Shown here: positions 11,767 through 23,600 of the stretch, piece after piece | How the letters are laid out: every line of letters starts with the position of its first letter | Numbering within the stretch: the stretch's first letter is position 1 | NCBI GenBank assembly: GCA_037576215.1 | Contig: JBANDB010000002.1 | Location: forward strand, 1,984,001 to 2,048,000 | From: Armillaria gallica | Taxonomy: Eukaryota; Basidiomycota; Agaricomycetes; Agaricales; Physalacriaceae | Length of the DNA stretch: 64,000 bases | Direction: 5' to 3' | Made by a program: the position numbers and the translations under genes | The notes under the pieces: generated by a model | Databases searched by the model: none | Told to the model about the DNA's origin: nothing | The model's input: the letters and a program-made list of their open reading frames with translations, nothing else

Positions 11767-13209
11767 ATGCCGCCCGTCCCCGCAGGCTATCCCGTACAAA
11801 GGATGTAAGTTATAGTCTTGAACTTGAGTGGTAGTATGCACTAAGGCATCTCATCTCGGTACTGGACCCTCGGTTGGTCAGATTACACGTTTAGTTTATC
11901 CAGTCCCTGACACGGTCATTTAGATCGTTGCTTTTCTCTTGCACTGGGGACTCTTCGGGACACTCTCTGTGCAGTTGTGTGCGTCGCCTTGACTCGCTCT
12001 CCGGTAGGTTGTTTCTAATGCGTTCTCGTTAGATCTGTACTATTTGGCATTTCCGAAGGATAGAAAATTCACAAAATGTCTCGTCTATGGCATCTACATT
12101 GTCGAATTTGTTCAGACGATACTCTTCACCCATGACGCTTTCTCAATCTTCGGGTACGGCTTCGGTGACCTCGAAGCCCCGATTAGAATGCATTTTACTT
12201 GGCTAACTGTCCCGATCATGAGTGCTGCTGGTACGTGCAGCATCTTCTGCTCATTTTCCTGTTAATGATTATGAATACAGCTGCTTGTGTCGAGCAGGGA
12301 TTCTATGCGTACCGAATCTTCATATTGTCAAAGTCACGAATTGTCCCGACATTCGTCATCTGTGTTTGTTTCCGTGTCGTTTCTCCGTGGTAGTCTACTC
12401 GTCTATTTACAGGTGTCCCTGACGAGTTCTGTGGCAGCTATAATCACAGGTGTCTACTGTTTCCCAGAAGACTACGTCACTGCACTCAATAACCGGAAGA
12501 TGTACATTGCTGTCGGAGTGAGTAAATGATTGGACGTCCTAAGTGCATTGTACTGACCCACGCACGGTAGATTTGGTGCGGAGCCTCCGCCCTATGTGAT
12601 ATCATGATCGCTATCTGCATGACTTACTTCGTGAGCTTTCTCTTTCTCGGTTCTCTTGATTGACGTTGATATTATCTCGTAGCTTCAACGCAGCACTACT
12701 AGTTTCCGCCACACCAAAATTCTGATCACCAAGCTAATTTGTCTTACTATTGAAACCGGATCTGTGACAGGCATGTACTCCGCATCACCCATCGTTGTCG
12801 CAAGAATAACACCACCTACGTTCAGCTGTTGTCGCTTTGCTTGACCTTATCCTTTTCTTTGCGTTCCCTCATCAGACTTTCTACGGGACACCAGCCATCA
12901 TAACGCCAAAGCTGTATGCTAATACCGTTCTCGTGGTGCTGAATTCGCGTATTCGAATTGTGGGCGGGCGAGATACTGATACGTCATCTACCGATATGAG
13001 TATCACGACCACTATGATTAACGACATGATCACCCAATCAACAGAGGGCACACGCCCTACGGACGGGGTTCAAGGGCGGGCGTCAGTGGTCGCGATCACT
13101 TCAGAAGTCCTCAACGATGATCATGAAATGGGACAAGAGAAGGTTAGTCATGGTGATCCATGTAATTCGTTTTAAGTTGATTTTCCTCCAGGGAGACACC
13201 GCAGGGTAG
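11767..13209 (+). CDS. DUF6534 seven-helix membrane protein, copy 2 (possibly defective)
   Basis: It starts MPPVPAGYPVQRM at 11767 and ends ...GQEKGDTAG at 13209. The exon layout follows copy 1, and coding exons 3-10 are open: LYYLAFPKDRKFTKCLVYGIYIVEFVQTILF, ACVEQGFYAYRIFILSKSRIVPTF, IWCGASALCDIMIAICMTY, FPHQTFYGTPAIITPKLYANTVLVVLNSRIRIVGGR. Two splice sites depart from the other copies. The acceptor before the 13-base microexon (about 11858) reads TCTCGGTACTGG instead of TCTCAGGTCTGG, so its AG is lost. The donor of intron 8 (12771) is GC instead of GT. A GC donor is tolerated, but the lost acceptor would force another splice site or skip the microexon and shift the frame. The copy is therefore either defective or differently spliced. 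Confidence 0.7.
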
Positions 13210-13457
13210 CAGTATACGCCTCTCAGTGTAGTTTTTAGACTGTACCTTCATTGAGCTTACGCCGTGTACGGGAACTCCGCTCTTGTCTATCTATTGCCGT
13301 GTTATAATAAACCACAGTACTCTAAGCAACTCTACATGGCGCGTGTGGACTGCCATCCTATCCACAGTGGATCTGAAGTGGCGCTACCAAGTCATTGCTG
13401 GAGATCATTAGTTGATGTCGAGTTAGAATTCGTCCACAAGATGTTCCACGTTTAATC
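13210..13457. other. Intergenic spacer
   Basis: This is the 3' flank of DUF6534 copy 2, containing a polyadenylation-like AATAAA at about 13308. Unlike the other units, no kinase-like relic follows. Confidence 0.4.
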
Positions 13458-13907
13458 GTGCTCAATGCTACTACCGCTGCACACAAACTGGAATTGACCC
13501 CCGTACAAACACATCAGTCCATATTGATACTAAAATTCCTGAAGTATGCACTCGCACTTCAGGGAAACCACCTTGTCCGTGCTGCAATTATGAATAGTGT
13601 AGCGCGTCATATATCCGGTAGGAAAAATCCTGGTTTATCGATGACAAGGCAAGCTGCATGTAATCTACCCTTCAGCCTTCCATATGACCTTGACTTGTGG
13701 TCTCTAACGCCTGACTACATTGATGTATACTTAAAAAATGGTCCTCGACTAGTGGAAGGTTGGCTGCAGCAAACAGTCGACCGTAGCAACACGCTGTACC
13801 TGCTTCATGATCGTAAGAAACCGGCTAAGAATAAAAGCCCAAGAACGGTAACACCCACTCTACGCCATTACCTTAAAGTAAAAATCAAGGAGTATCGAAA
13901 GCCTTGA
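13458..13907 (+). CDS. Hypothetical protein, 149 residues, unrecognised
   Basis: A single open frame runs MLNATTAAHKLELTPVQTHQ... to ...RHYLKVKIKEYRKP. It is basic, with a Lys-rich tail, and contains the mixed alpha-helical stretches ILILKFLKYALALQGN and SLTPDYIDVYLKNGPRLVEGWL. It has no signal peptide, no membrane helix and no motif I recognise. It sits only in the unit that lacks the kinase relic, so it arrived or survived separately. It could be a fragment of a larger mobile-element or effector gene. Whether it is expressed is unknown. Confidence 0.35.
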   Translation: MLNATTAAHKLELTPVQTHQSILILKFLKYALALQGNHLVRAAIMNSVARHISGRKNPGLSMTRQAACNLPFSLPYDLDLWSLTPDYIDVYLKNGPRLVEGWLQQTVDRSNTLYLLHDRKKPAKNKSPRTVTPTLRHYLKVKIKEYRKP

Positions 13908-15281
13908 TATGGACTCTACGGTCGAGCCATGCTCGACAGAAACACAGCAGAGACCGGTGCATCTTAGCTGGTGACAAACGAAGACCTAAAAGGTTTTGAT
14001 TTAGCGAGGCGTTCCCCGGTCCTGAGAAGGCCGACAGTAGAACGGTACGGAAAACATTTCCCCTTACGGAACAACGGACTTAAGATATCTTCTCGATTTA
14101 CAATGGGTAAAACAAGGGTGTGAAAACTGACGCTGGAATCAAAACCTTTTAAGGTCCAGTTTTGGGCTATCGAAAATGCACCAGCCTCTGCAGTGAGACT
14201 TCGGCGGACTCCGATATCGGAGAGACTTGAATGACACTCCCGCAGATGCAGAATTGTGGTGGAATCACCAGAACACGCCATACTAGGATACAAGTGTTGG
14301 TCCATACTCGGGAAGAGATGATATTAACGAGAGTTGTCCGTGACGAACCCGATCTCGGCCTGGTGTATAGAGCTTAGCGACATCAATTTCTTTAGAAAGC
14401 TGATACAAAGTCCAAAGGTGATCTCCACAGGGCCAAGTGGGCGCATACCGTTCTGAAAATAATTTATACGGTTCCGGTTTACCGTGGTGGTTAGTAGTAT
14501 GCTCGGAAGAAAATGATAAACCTTCAAGCTTCCCGTCTATAGGCCTTCAAGCTTCAAGTTCTACCAACGGCCTAGGTAGCTCGATCTTGGGTTTCGTCGT
14601 GACCTCGGCTTGGGAGTCCAACTACTTTGATTTCAACCATTTTCATTAGTGGTCCACCCATCGACCCATCGAATTGATGGTCGTGACTCTGTTCCGAACT
14701 TCGAGCCAAGGTACAAAAGGAAAGAGCCCAGTGCGTTGAAACAATTGATACCGAAACTGCCGCCAGAAGAAAAGGTGAGAAGGAGAAATGATTTATGTTG
14801 TACAGTTGTCGCGTTTAAAATTGAGCTATCTCCGTCCACTAGCACGTGCGTCGAGAGCAGCGTCAGATTTTACTAATGCCTCCTAATCTTTCGAAATGTT
14901 CGTCGAGTTTGTCAAGGTCGAAGAAGTCTCACAGCCATAGAATGCGACATCGATGTATATGTGTGAGAGCGGAGGCTTCGGAAGAAGCCGTTCTAAAGAT
15001 TCTAGTAGGAAATTCGGCATTCCGCCCGGGCCGGCAGACCTCTCATGTCACCGTTACACAGCAAGGTACTTGCCCCGACCGCAAGAATACCGGTGATAGC
15101 ACACTATGAAACTTATTTTTCACCAGTTCCATCTGTTCAAATACCTCAGTGCAACTCCGAGCCGGTGTGTGATGCTGACCCGCCTTGGGCCGTCTTTCAG
15201 ATTTCTCACGATGACGGTCGGAGATATATATACCGACTCTTTCCAGGCTTCAGAATCTGTAAACGACCTCAGACACGCAAC
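13908..15281. other. Spacer with a small gene relic
   Basis: Plus-strand fragments at about 14335-14475 read VRDEPDLGLVYRA and later KWAHTVLKI. They match a minus-strand fragment at 22000-22260 (RDEPDLAPMYGQLDDVESLK...KWAHSVLKIF), so the same unknown gene left relics in opposite orientation. Around 14522-14560 CCTTCAAGCTTC repeats in tandem. The last 100 bases before 15282 are the DUF6534 promoter block (TATATATA near 15225). Confidence 0.45.
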
Positions 15282-16746
15282 ATGCAGCCCGTCCCTGTAG
15301 GTTATCCCATAGAAAAGCTGTAGGTTACAGTGTCGAAATTGAGTGGTACTGTACTGACTTATATCACCTTAGATCTGGACCTTTGGTTCGTCAAGTCCTT
15401 GCGCTTAGTCTAGCCAGTCCTTAACATGGTGTTTTAGATCGTTGCCTATCTCTTGCACTGGGGGCTCTTCGGTACTCTTTCTGTGCAGCTATGTGCGTCG
15501 CCTCGAACCAGTCTCAAGTAGATTGTTTCTCATGCATCTTCTTTAGATCTGTACTATCTAGCATTTCCGATGGACAGGAAATTCACAAAATGTCTCGTCT
15601 ATGGAATTTACATTGTCGAATTTGTTCAGACGATGGTCTTCACCGACGCCGCTTTCACAACGTTTGGGTACGGCTTCGGTGACCTCGAAGCTTTGACTGG
15701 AATGTATTTCAATTGGTTCGCTGTCCCCATCATGAGTTCTGTGTGTATGTGTAGCAGCTTCTGCTCCTTTTCTATCGCTTATCATGAGTCTAGCTGCTTG
15801 TGTCGGGCAGTGCTTCTATGCGTATCGAATATTCATATTGTCAAAGTCACCAATCGTCCCGATATTCGTCATCTGTGTTTGTTTTCGACCCTGTTCTCCG
15901 TTGCAGTCTATCTCATCTTTATACAGGTGTCCCTAACGAGTTTTGTGGCAGGTATAATCACAAGTGTCTGGTGTTTCTCAGCAGACAACGCCATTGAACT
16001 CAATAGCCCGAGGATGTCCGTTGCCGTCGGGGTGAGTAAATGATTAGATGTCCCAAGCTCATCATACTATTGTCCCATGCGCAGATTTTGTGTGGAGCCT
16101 CTGCCCTATGTGATATCATTATCGCAATCTGCATGACTTACTACGTGAGCTTTCAGCCTCACACAGTTGTCTCAGTTAATGCTGATACTGTTTCGTAGCT
16201 TATGCGCAGCAGCACTGGCTTCCGTCGCACCCAAATGCTTGTCACGAAGTTGATTCGTCTTATTGTTGAAACGGGATCTGTGACAGGTATGTACTCCGCA
16301 CCATCCATAGTCGTCGCAAGAATATCACCACCTACATTCAGCTGTTGTCGCTCTGCTCAGCTTTATCCTTTTCTTTGCGTTCCCTCATCAGACTTTCTAC
16401 GGGACACCAACCCTCATCGTTGCGAAGCTGTATGCTAATAATGTTTACATGGTGTTGAACTCGCGCATCCGAATTATCGGCGGACGGGATACGTATACGT
16501 CGTCTACCGATATGAGTATCACCACCACTATGATAAAGGATATGACCTCCCAATCGACAGAAGGCGCACGGCCTACGGACAGGTTTCAAGGACGGGTGTC
16601 AGTGGTCACGATCACTCCAGAAGTCTTCAACGATGATTATGAAATGGGTCAAGAGAAGGTTAGTCATGGTGATCCATGTAATTCGTTGAAGTTGATTTTC
16701 CTCCAAGGAGAAACCGCAGGGTAGCAGTATCAGCCTCTACGTGTAA
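15282..16746 (+). CDS. DUF6534 seven-helix membrane protein, copy 3
   Basis: It starts MQPVPVGYPIEKLSGPL and keeps the ten-exon layout of copy 1 with all expected GT..AG sites, including the 13-base microexon. Intron 4 uses a shifted donor (after SSV) but stays in phase. Family signatures are intact: LYYLAFPMDRKFTKCLVYG, ILCGASALCDIIIAICMTYY, FRRTQMLVTKLIRLIVETGSVT, LYANNVYMVLNSRIRIIGGR. The last exon begins at 16708 and gives the tail EKPQGSSISLYV ending at 16746. A short stretch resembling a TATA box (GATATATATACC) lies about 55 bases upstream of the start. I see no inactivating change. The function is unknown, as for the family. Confidence 0.82.
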
Positions 16747-16919
16747 CTGTGAGACAGTACCTTCTCTGAGCGTGTGCTGGTAATCCGCTCTGATTTACCT
16801 ATTGCCTTGTTGTAATAAACAGCGATGCAAATTTGACAGTTATAACTTGATATGTTCAAACGTGTCCCGCTCGGTTTACATATGTAGTCATCCCTTACGC
16901 GACGTTCATCTCTGACAAA

Positions 16920-17910
16920 AGACCAAAGTAGAAGAATTTTAATCTTTCAGAGCTTTCCGCCACGTTTCGGGGCTCAAGATCGCCATGCAATGGCAAAGAA
17001 TCTAATTGCCTCACCGACTCAGGGAACCTATTCCTGACGTGGCCAGTTAATGAGTGATATTTGAAGACCCAGAGTCACTCACCATTGCATCCTGGGCGTG
17101 GACCTCTGTACCTCGGGCCAGCCTAGGTCGTACATCTCCCGAGTCCTCCAGACCGTCCCCAACGTCCCCAAGGCAGGAGGCGAACCATCCGCCGACGGGT
17201 CCTTTGGAACATATCACGAAACCTGGGAAGGAGAGAACATTCCTTCAGGACCACCTCGTAGATGTAGAACTCCCGCTGAATCATTTCCGAGTGCGTTTAC
17301 GGCCACAAGCTTAATGACAAAGGGCTCCTCACGGCCTTCAGGACGGCACGTCCACACAGTGCTCTATCGGCTGGCCCGAATCTTGCTTAGAAGGGCTACA
17401 ATGTCATGGGTTGTCGTTGGATTATGAGGAGCGTGACGACAAAGCTGCAACAGTGAAGTGTTGCAGCAAGGATATCGGGAGGTCTTTCATCGCGAGGCCG
17501 CAGTTCTTCCTGCTGGCTGTAGGAATGTTCTGAGGGATGTTAGCTTAGAGAAATCCGGCGTATGTCGCTCGATCGCAGCCGTAGGTGGTGCAACATCATC
17601 TAATAACATAAGTGTATTTAGTCGCAGCCGAATCATATCGATTCACTGCATTAGTTGCGACTTGTAAGGGAACAATTGGTATATCACCTTGATCTCCTCC
17701 AGCTCAGCCTTCTTCATCGACTTCCGCTGCATCTCTCATTGCCTCCAACAGGATAGAAGGAGGGTGTGCGACGCGGCTTCCAGGAATCAATTTGGAGAAT
17801 TCATAGCAACGACGACGGGAAATGGTTCGGTTTGAACTTTAGCCTCAAACTACGTGAGCGCTTTGTTAGGGTCAGGATGCCATGGAAAGTTTGGAAGCAG
17901 CAGGTGATAG
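16920..17910 (-). pseudogene. Protein-kinase-like relic, unit 3
   Basis: Minus-strand fragments correspond to the kinase-like gene: a degraded catalytic-loop region near 16960-16990, ARGTEVHAQDAMV near 17090, and the N-terminal WSF-type region toward 17420-17650. Indels break the frame repeatedly. The distal end (17880-17912, GGATGCCATGGAAAGT...GGTGATAGAA) is collinear with the units at 27.0 and 38.7 kb and runs directly into the duplicated block beginning AGGATATGTCCC. Confidence 0.5.
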
Positions 17911-18869
17911 AATTAGGATATGTCCCAGGCAGAAAACATCCGTAGACTGAACTAGAAACGATCTGTAAAACGTCTGTCGAGCTTAGCGATGAAGGCCACG
18001 CCTAACTGGGCAACAATACCAATGAACCTATCGAAAAAAGCTACCCTCTACGTGTGAAGTAATCATCTGTAATGCAAGCTACACTGAGATGGCGACATGG
18101 TACAACACCCGATGAAGACTGACCTTGACGGCCATACAGCCGACACCTTTTTGCTTTGTAGTGGCGTCAAGACAAATGGATCGCCTGAGAGCCTCTTCTT
18201 TGGAAAGAAATTCAGAGAACGCGTTATCCTCGTCAGAGCAAGTCGGCGTTCAACGTCATCAACTTGTCGGGTAAGGGACATAGTAAAGTGGCCCTTCTGT
18301 GAAAACTCCAATGTCCCTGACATGCCAGCTTGAACATGCCACTTGGACTGGCAGCGCCAGCGATGACCCGAATGACAGATTCCATCGCCCTAGTAGCATA
18401 CTCGCCACAGAGGCTTATGCTGTTATCGTCCTACAATTCTGATACCCGACTATTGTCAAGGCTGTCCAACATCGACTGACAAGACACATCGCCAATACCG
18501 AATACACCGATTCTTGAATTGAGAAAGTCTGTAAATCTAGGGATGAGTAACATCTAGCCCGCCGAGGAATGGTCGGATATCCGTGGGAGGGGTCAGGATA
18601 TCTTTTGCATAATAGTCAGCCGTTGTCGTCCTTGTGGACGGGCGTGAGCCCTGTCGAGGTTCGATAGGAAGGAACGTCAAGAACTTTCAAATGTTGGCCG
18701 GAAGTTAAGGGAAGTTCCCCCTTCTGTTTTTCCCATGTTTCTGAGTCTTCCGGTCCCACTGCCAGGCTAAGGCCAACCGCCGATTCCTTGGTATATTTGA
18801 AACTAGTTTGATCATTTCCCTGTGGCCTTCTCCCATTTGTGAGATAGTCGAAGGACGATGTGTACGCTG

Positions 18870-20000
18870 CTGGTCAAAAGTTCATATCCGCGGTTTCGAG
18901 ATTGTTCCAAACTGCCGAGAATTGCATGAGCGGTAACCTGAGGCATGCGGGAGAGAAGCTCACAGTGACATAAGGCATACCGCCGCCATCCAAAAGGAAT
19001 TCAAGTGCTTTTACTCTCCGCAATGAATTCCGGATGCAAGAATCACCGACCGAAAACACCGTCAGGGCACTCAGCATGGGTAGAGCTTTCTCTTCGTAGA
19101 GATGTCTACCGAGTAACATAACGAGATGTCCTTGAAAATTGATCAGACGGGGAGTAGGCCAAAAAGTTAATCCCTCCGGCGCATGTACAACCTTCGGCGA
19201 TCTTGCAAACCGCTAAGTAGGTGAGAATAGGCATCCAACAATTTTGCGGCGTGACAGGATTCATGTAGTAGGCGATATTCGACAGCTGATTGACTGTACT
19301 GCCAGAAGTCATCCACGGAAACAAAATTTGAGCAGCGCACAGATGATGGACTTGACTTGACTGTATTCTTGGATATTATTCGCGATACATAAGTAGATTG
19401 AGTTGAATGATGTGTTTGAAACGGATACGAGTTTACGTACCGCATTCTCCAAAATACTCCCATCCGTTGCCCATCATATACTCCCCGCCATGTATCTACA
19501 AGCCGACAAGGCCATCAACATGTTCTCCATGCATCAAGGGGCTCCCTTTCGGCCATACATACCCGGGAACCCGCATCATTCCGACCTTCCCATCCTTAGC
19601 CACGCCGGTCGTCCGCTGGTTCAAAAGCCAAACGAAAGAAGTCGTTTTCAGCTCCGCTTCGCTCGCTTGGCATTCCTTGTCCGTCGGCGCTGGACTGGAA
19701 TACCACAGAAAGGGACAATGGGCATCATCCAGTGAATCATTCAAACATCGCGACCAGGATGATCTGGGACGTGATTTGGAGAGGCCGCCCAGTATGGTAG
19801 AAGAACGGTAAGAGATACAGCTCGAAAGGTGGTGAGGAGTCCCTTGTATGGCTGCCTAGAGGTTGATGGGTATTGTATAGGCATGGTAGATGGAGGTAGC
19901 TGCATCGCCGAAAGAATTTTCTTCTACCTCCAGGTACGTGTATTGTCGCCATCGGGTTGTACTGAAATTGCAAAGCAAGGAACTCTAAAGTCATATGCAC
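18870..20000 (-). pseudogene. Alpha/beta-hydrolase (fold 3) relic, copy A
   Basis: Reading leftward, the pieces are an N-terminal segment upstream of WYSSPAPTDKE, then ELKTTSFVWLL, VPGYVWPKGSPLMHGEHVDGL, an oxyanion-type LHGG segment (in copies B and C), AVEYRLLHESCHAAKLLDA, a degraded nucleophile elbow (CTCAGG in copy C) and EEKALPMLSALTVFS. This order is that of fungal membrane-anchored alpha/beta-hydrolase-3 esterases. Frames change several times without clean introns, so I call it a pseudogene. It is divergent from the MYND gene. Confidence 0.6.
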
Positions 20001-20207
20001 TCGTAAGTACCATGCATAGGGTCAGGAAAGAGGTACATCGAGGCAGAGCGGTGTGACAAATATCGCCGGCAGTCAAGAGAGCGGAAGTCTTGGTATGGAC
20101 ATGAACGCCAGGACCCCAAAACCGCGGCAACGAACGGGTGATGCCGGAGGTTTCCTATCCGGGACAGCCACCGGCTATATCCCTTTTCCTCTTTCTTTCA
20201 TTTTATC

Positions 20208-21081
20208 ATGGCCGATTTTTCTCAGCAGCCAGTCAGCGGAAAATATCTCACTGATGATGAGATTTCCGAGGTCGCGTCAAAACTATGCATTGCTGATCCC
20301 GACAAGGATAATGGCGAGTTCAACACTGTGAATCGCATGGAGGCCCTCGTCTGGCTAAAATGTATGGTGTTTCCGGTCTATCACCTCTAGAATTGCGGGC
20401 CCTGTCCAACGAGGAAGTTATCGAGAAATTGCGCTACGCATTGTGGGATTCTCAAAGGATCGACAATCTCTTTCATGGTAAAACCTACCAGACGTCTTCC
20501 AAGCTGGACGTTGTTGCGTTCCCCGCATGGCCAAACTGGGAGAAAGCAAAGCCTGAGCTCAAGTCTAACGCGATTGGTGCAATGAAGATGGATGGATACA
20601 AAGACGTGAAAAGAATGGATTCGTGAGTCCGTGTTACCATTCTACTGACAACTTTATAAAGCTATGTCTTTCGCCATTTCACTGCTTCTGCTTTTACGCA
20701 AATGGAAAATATTTCCGGAGCTGCCCAAAGAGCTGCTCCGGACATCACAGGCGCGTGGATGGGTACAAAGGCGACCATGAGCAAGGCCGCATTGGACATC
20801 ACGCGAGAAGGCGGAAAGGACACCCCTTTTGTTACATATTACACTGACAACGACCATTTACTCATCATGGAGATTCTGGACGTCAAGCAATGTTCTTGGC
20901 CTGAACCATCCGACAAGGGTGATCGTGGATCCCGACGTATCTTGTCGTTGTCTTTCTCAATCTTTTGCAGTTCATGAAGCAACTAAAGACCTCTCAAGAG
21001 ACCAAGTTTGGACATTCCCCGAATGGTCATTATCTTTTCCAGTATCACGATAGCGCGCACTGAGACAATCTTAGGTCCTCT
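20208..21081 (+). pseudogene. MYND-type gene relic, copy A (5' part only)
   Basis: It starts MADFSQQPVSGKYLTDDEISEVASKL and follows copy C, but a one-base deletion near 20365 (ATGTATGGTG against ATGTATGGGTG) shifts the frame. An in-frame TGA lies at 21061-21063. The gene is cut at 21081, before the zinc-finger part, where it joins DUF6534 sequence. Confidence 0.75.
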
Positions 21082-21559
21082 CAGATTCGTCTCACAATTG
21101 GAACGGGATCTGTGACAGGTATTCACTTCTTACCATCCACCGTTGTCACAGACTTAAACAGCGCCCAATTTTAGCTGTTGCTGCTCTAGTCACCCTCGCT
21201 GTCTTTTTTGTATTCCCTCATCAGACCTTCTACGGGACACCAGCCTTCAACATGCCAAAGCTGTATGCTAATGCCGTTTACATGGTTCTGAATTCGCGAA
21301 TCCGAATTATGGGCGGACGTATACGTCTTCAACCGATATGAGCATCACGACCACTATGATAAGGGACATGACCTCCCAATCAACAGAAGGCACACGGCCT
21401 ACAGTCGAATGCAAGGACGGGTGGTCGCAATAACTAAAGAGGTACTCAACAATGATCATGAAATGGATCGAATGGAGGTCAATCATGGGTGGTTTATGTG
21501 CTTTATTGCAGCTGATTTTTCCCCAACTACAGGACGGCGAAATGAGCCTCCTCGCATAA
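21082..21559 (+). pseudogene. DUF6534 copy 4, 3' stump
   Basis: Only the end of exon 8 (IRLTIGTGSVT), exon 9 and exon 10 remain. It reads AVAALVTLAVFFVFPHQTFYGTPAFNMPKLYANAVYMVLNSRIRIMGGR, closest to copy 6. A 7-base deletion at about 21319 (GGACGTATACG against GGACGGGATACCTATACG) shifts the frame, and a second single-base loss lies near 21404. The 5' eight exons are missing, replaced by the end of segmental copy A. It is non-functional. Confidence 0.85.
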
Positions 21560-22244
21560 CTGTTAGAGTGTATCCTTTGAGCCCCTCTCTAATTTATTTA
21601 CCATCTTGTTAACTTTGTAATTTATAATAAGCATCGATGCCAATCCAAATGTGTCCCGCTCGACTTACCTACATAGTCACCAAAAGAGTGATATTTGAGC
21701 TCATGCTAACTTCATACACAAAGTTTGTAACGATGTTTATTCATGGACCGTCGCTCTGACCAAAACCATCGATTCCTTTCTTTGTTCCGGTATCTCATCT
21801 CATCTCATCATTACACGGCACGGTACCTTCAGGCACGCCGGACGCAAGGACACAGGTAACAGCACTACGAAACCCATCGCCTCACTAACCCTCTACTTAT
21901 TCCCCAAGCCGAGCTCACGACCGAACCACCCAAACAGAATAACCCGCCGTTGTAGAACTTGAAGACCTATAGAAGGGAAACTCGAAATCATTGAATATAC
22001 CTCAAGGACGTACGCTAGCCTCCACGATAGACAGGAACAGCAAAAAGATTTTCAGAACGCTATGCGCCCACTTCGCGACTGTGGCAGTTGCCTTTCGACT
22101 TTGTACCAGCTTCTTCAGGGACTCGACGTCATCCAGCTGGCCATACATAGGCGCCAAATCAGGTTCGTCACGGATGACTCTTGCCAGCATCTGACTCCTA
22201 GTATGTACCAGTACCTGTGAAGACGTGCAACCCAGCATGGCATA
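21560..22244. other. Spacer with relic of an unknown gene
   Basis: The 3' flank resembles that of copy 1 (9820-10080). Near 21815-21870 lies the short dispersed repeat also seen near 1876. On the minus strand, 22002-22259 is open: RSQMLARVIRDEPDLAPMYG...KWAHSVLKIFLLFLSIVEASVRP. It is a fragment of the same unknown gene as the plus-strand relic at 14.34-14.48 kb. Confidence 0.45.
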
Positions 22245-22905
22245 CTTTTGAAAATTCAATTAATTGGCGACACGGTCTCAATACATTTGCCTATAGGAGC
22301 CGACGCAATGACGAAAATGTGCTTGGCATATTGTAGAGCTCATCACACCGACCCTCTCGACAATAGTGCACACTGCACTGCAGCAGCTCCCACCGTCCAA
22401 AGTCGAAGAATCCAAATCCCTCAGAGGTTTCCGTCACGTTTCGGGGTTCAAACGTACAAGCTCCAGATCACCAAGCAAGACACCCAATGAATGTAAAATT
22501 TTCGCCTGCAGGAGCCGGTAAATGAGTATCATTTGAAGACTATAGGGTCACTCACCATTGTATCTTGAGCATGAACCTCAATTCCTCGGACCAGCCTAGG
22601 CCGTACATTTTCTCTAGACTCGAACCAGTCCCTTTGAAACGAAGATAGTCGACCGAAGTATGACCAATACACTTGATCAACTGTCATAAAGTGTCGAGAG
22701 AAATTGGCTCGAGTCTACATTTTCTTTAGAATGTCCCCAACATCTTCAAGACAGAAAGCGAACCGACTGCAGGGTCTTCGAAACACTGGTTTACAAGCGA
22801 CATCGTGTCAGGGTTCAACGGTATCGACGAAATGTGAGGAGTGTGGCGACAAAGCAGCAGCAGCGATTACAATAGATTCACTACCACCGCGCTGTTGGTA
22901 GCAGA
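22245..22905 (-). pseudogene. Protein-kinase-like relic, unit 4
   Basis: This relic is close to unit 1 in sequence and equally broken. An insertion of about 112 bases sits between two near-identical 15-base direct repeats, TACATTTTCTCTAGA (22604-22618) and TACATTTTCTTTAGA (22716-22730). It is convergent with the DUF6534 stump. Confidence 0.5.
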
Positions 22906-23234
22906 CGGGCGGAGCACTCTGACTCGACCAGGGATTCCCGTACGGTATCAGATAGGGCGCATTGGCAGTCGACACTCGAGGGCTGGTGTACTGGTGGTCT
23001 AAGGAGAAAAAGTCAGGAATTCTCGTAGATCAGGATAGATAGAAACCGGAGATAGCATGATGGCCATGTTTGAGATTCTATTTTGGTATAGGTTTCCAAG
23101 CCCTTCTCTGATTGGCTGCTTTTGCTTGCGATGCTTTGTTGTTTGGTTTTATTGTGGTCGCGGCACTCATGTAAGAAGCCGGTTCGACGGCACGTGAGGG
23201 GCTTGATCCGAGCCTAATTTTGTACAAGGATTGC

Positions 23235-23600
23235 GTATTGTTTTCCCACACTTGTATTTCCATCAGTGAGCTCTAGCCTATTTCTACATCCCCTGGACCG
23301 CTCTCAGTGGAGTATGATTTTCAAAGGGGAGAATCAGAAATCACGGCCCAGGAATTTTTCGGTGCCGAGAGACACAGAGACCACCACCGGTATAGTACAA
23401 TCATGTTGACGTCGCATCTCATGGCTGTGGTTCTTCCTATCAACAAATTCAATGGATGCTGTAACAGACCAAGAAGATTTCCAATGAGGAGTATCTCGGG
23501 TATTAGAAGTCGCTTTCTATTGGACGAGGAAGAAGATGGACACAGATCAGACACGACAACTGTACAGCATGCTGAGTGATAAATCTATTCTTCTTCTCAC
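23235..23600. repeat. Duplicated upstream block, type 2 (copy 2)
   Basis: Same block as 11090-11475 (ISGIRSRFLLDEEEDGHRSD in one frame). It lies upstream of DUF6534 copy 5. The stretch 22906-23234 is spacer shared with unit 1. Confidence 0.55.

Larger units (their letters stand above)
17914..21081. repeat. Segmental duplication, copy A (hydrolase relic + MYND gene relic)
   Basis: This stretch is highly similar to 27067-30592 and 54582-58972, beginning AGGATATGTCCC. Its first kilobase holds minus-strand ORF fragments (for example 18063-18323) that are conserved between copies but which I could not assign. The copy stops abruptly at 21081 inside the third exon of the MYND gene, where sequence of a DUF6534 gene takes over. 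Confidence 0.8.

Noticed and set aside
19403..19811. Plus-strand ORFs of 110-134 codons (also 28631-28846 and 56068-56451)
   Set aside because: They are antisense to the alpha/beta-hydrolase relics, whose minus-strand translation matches a known family order.
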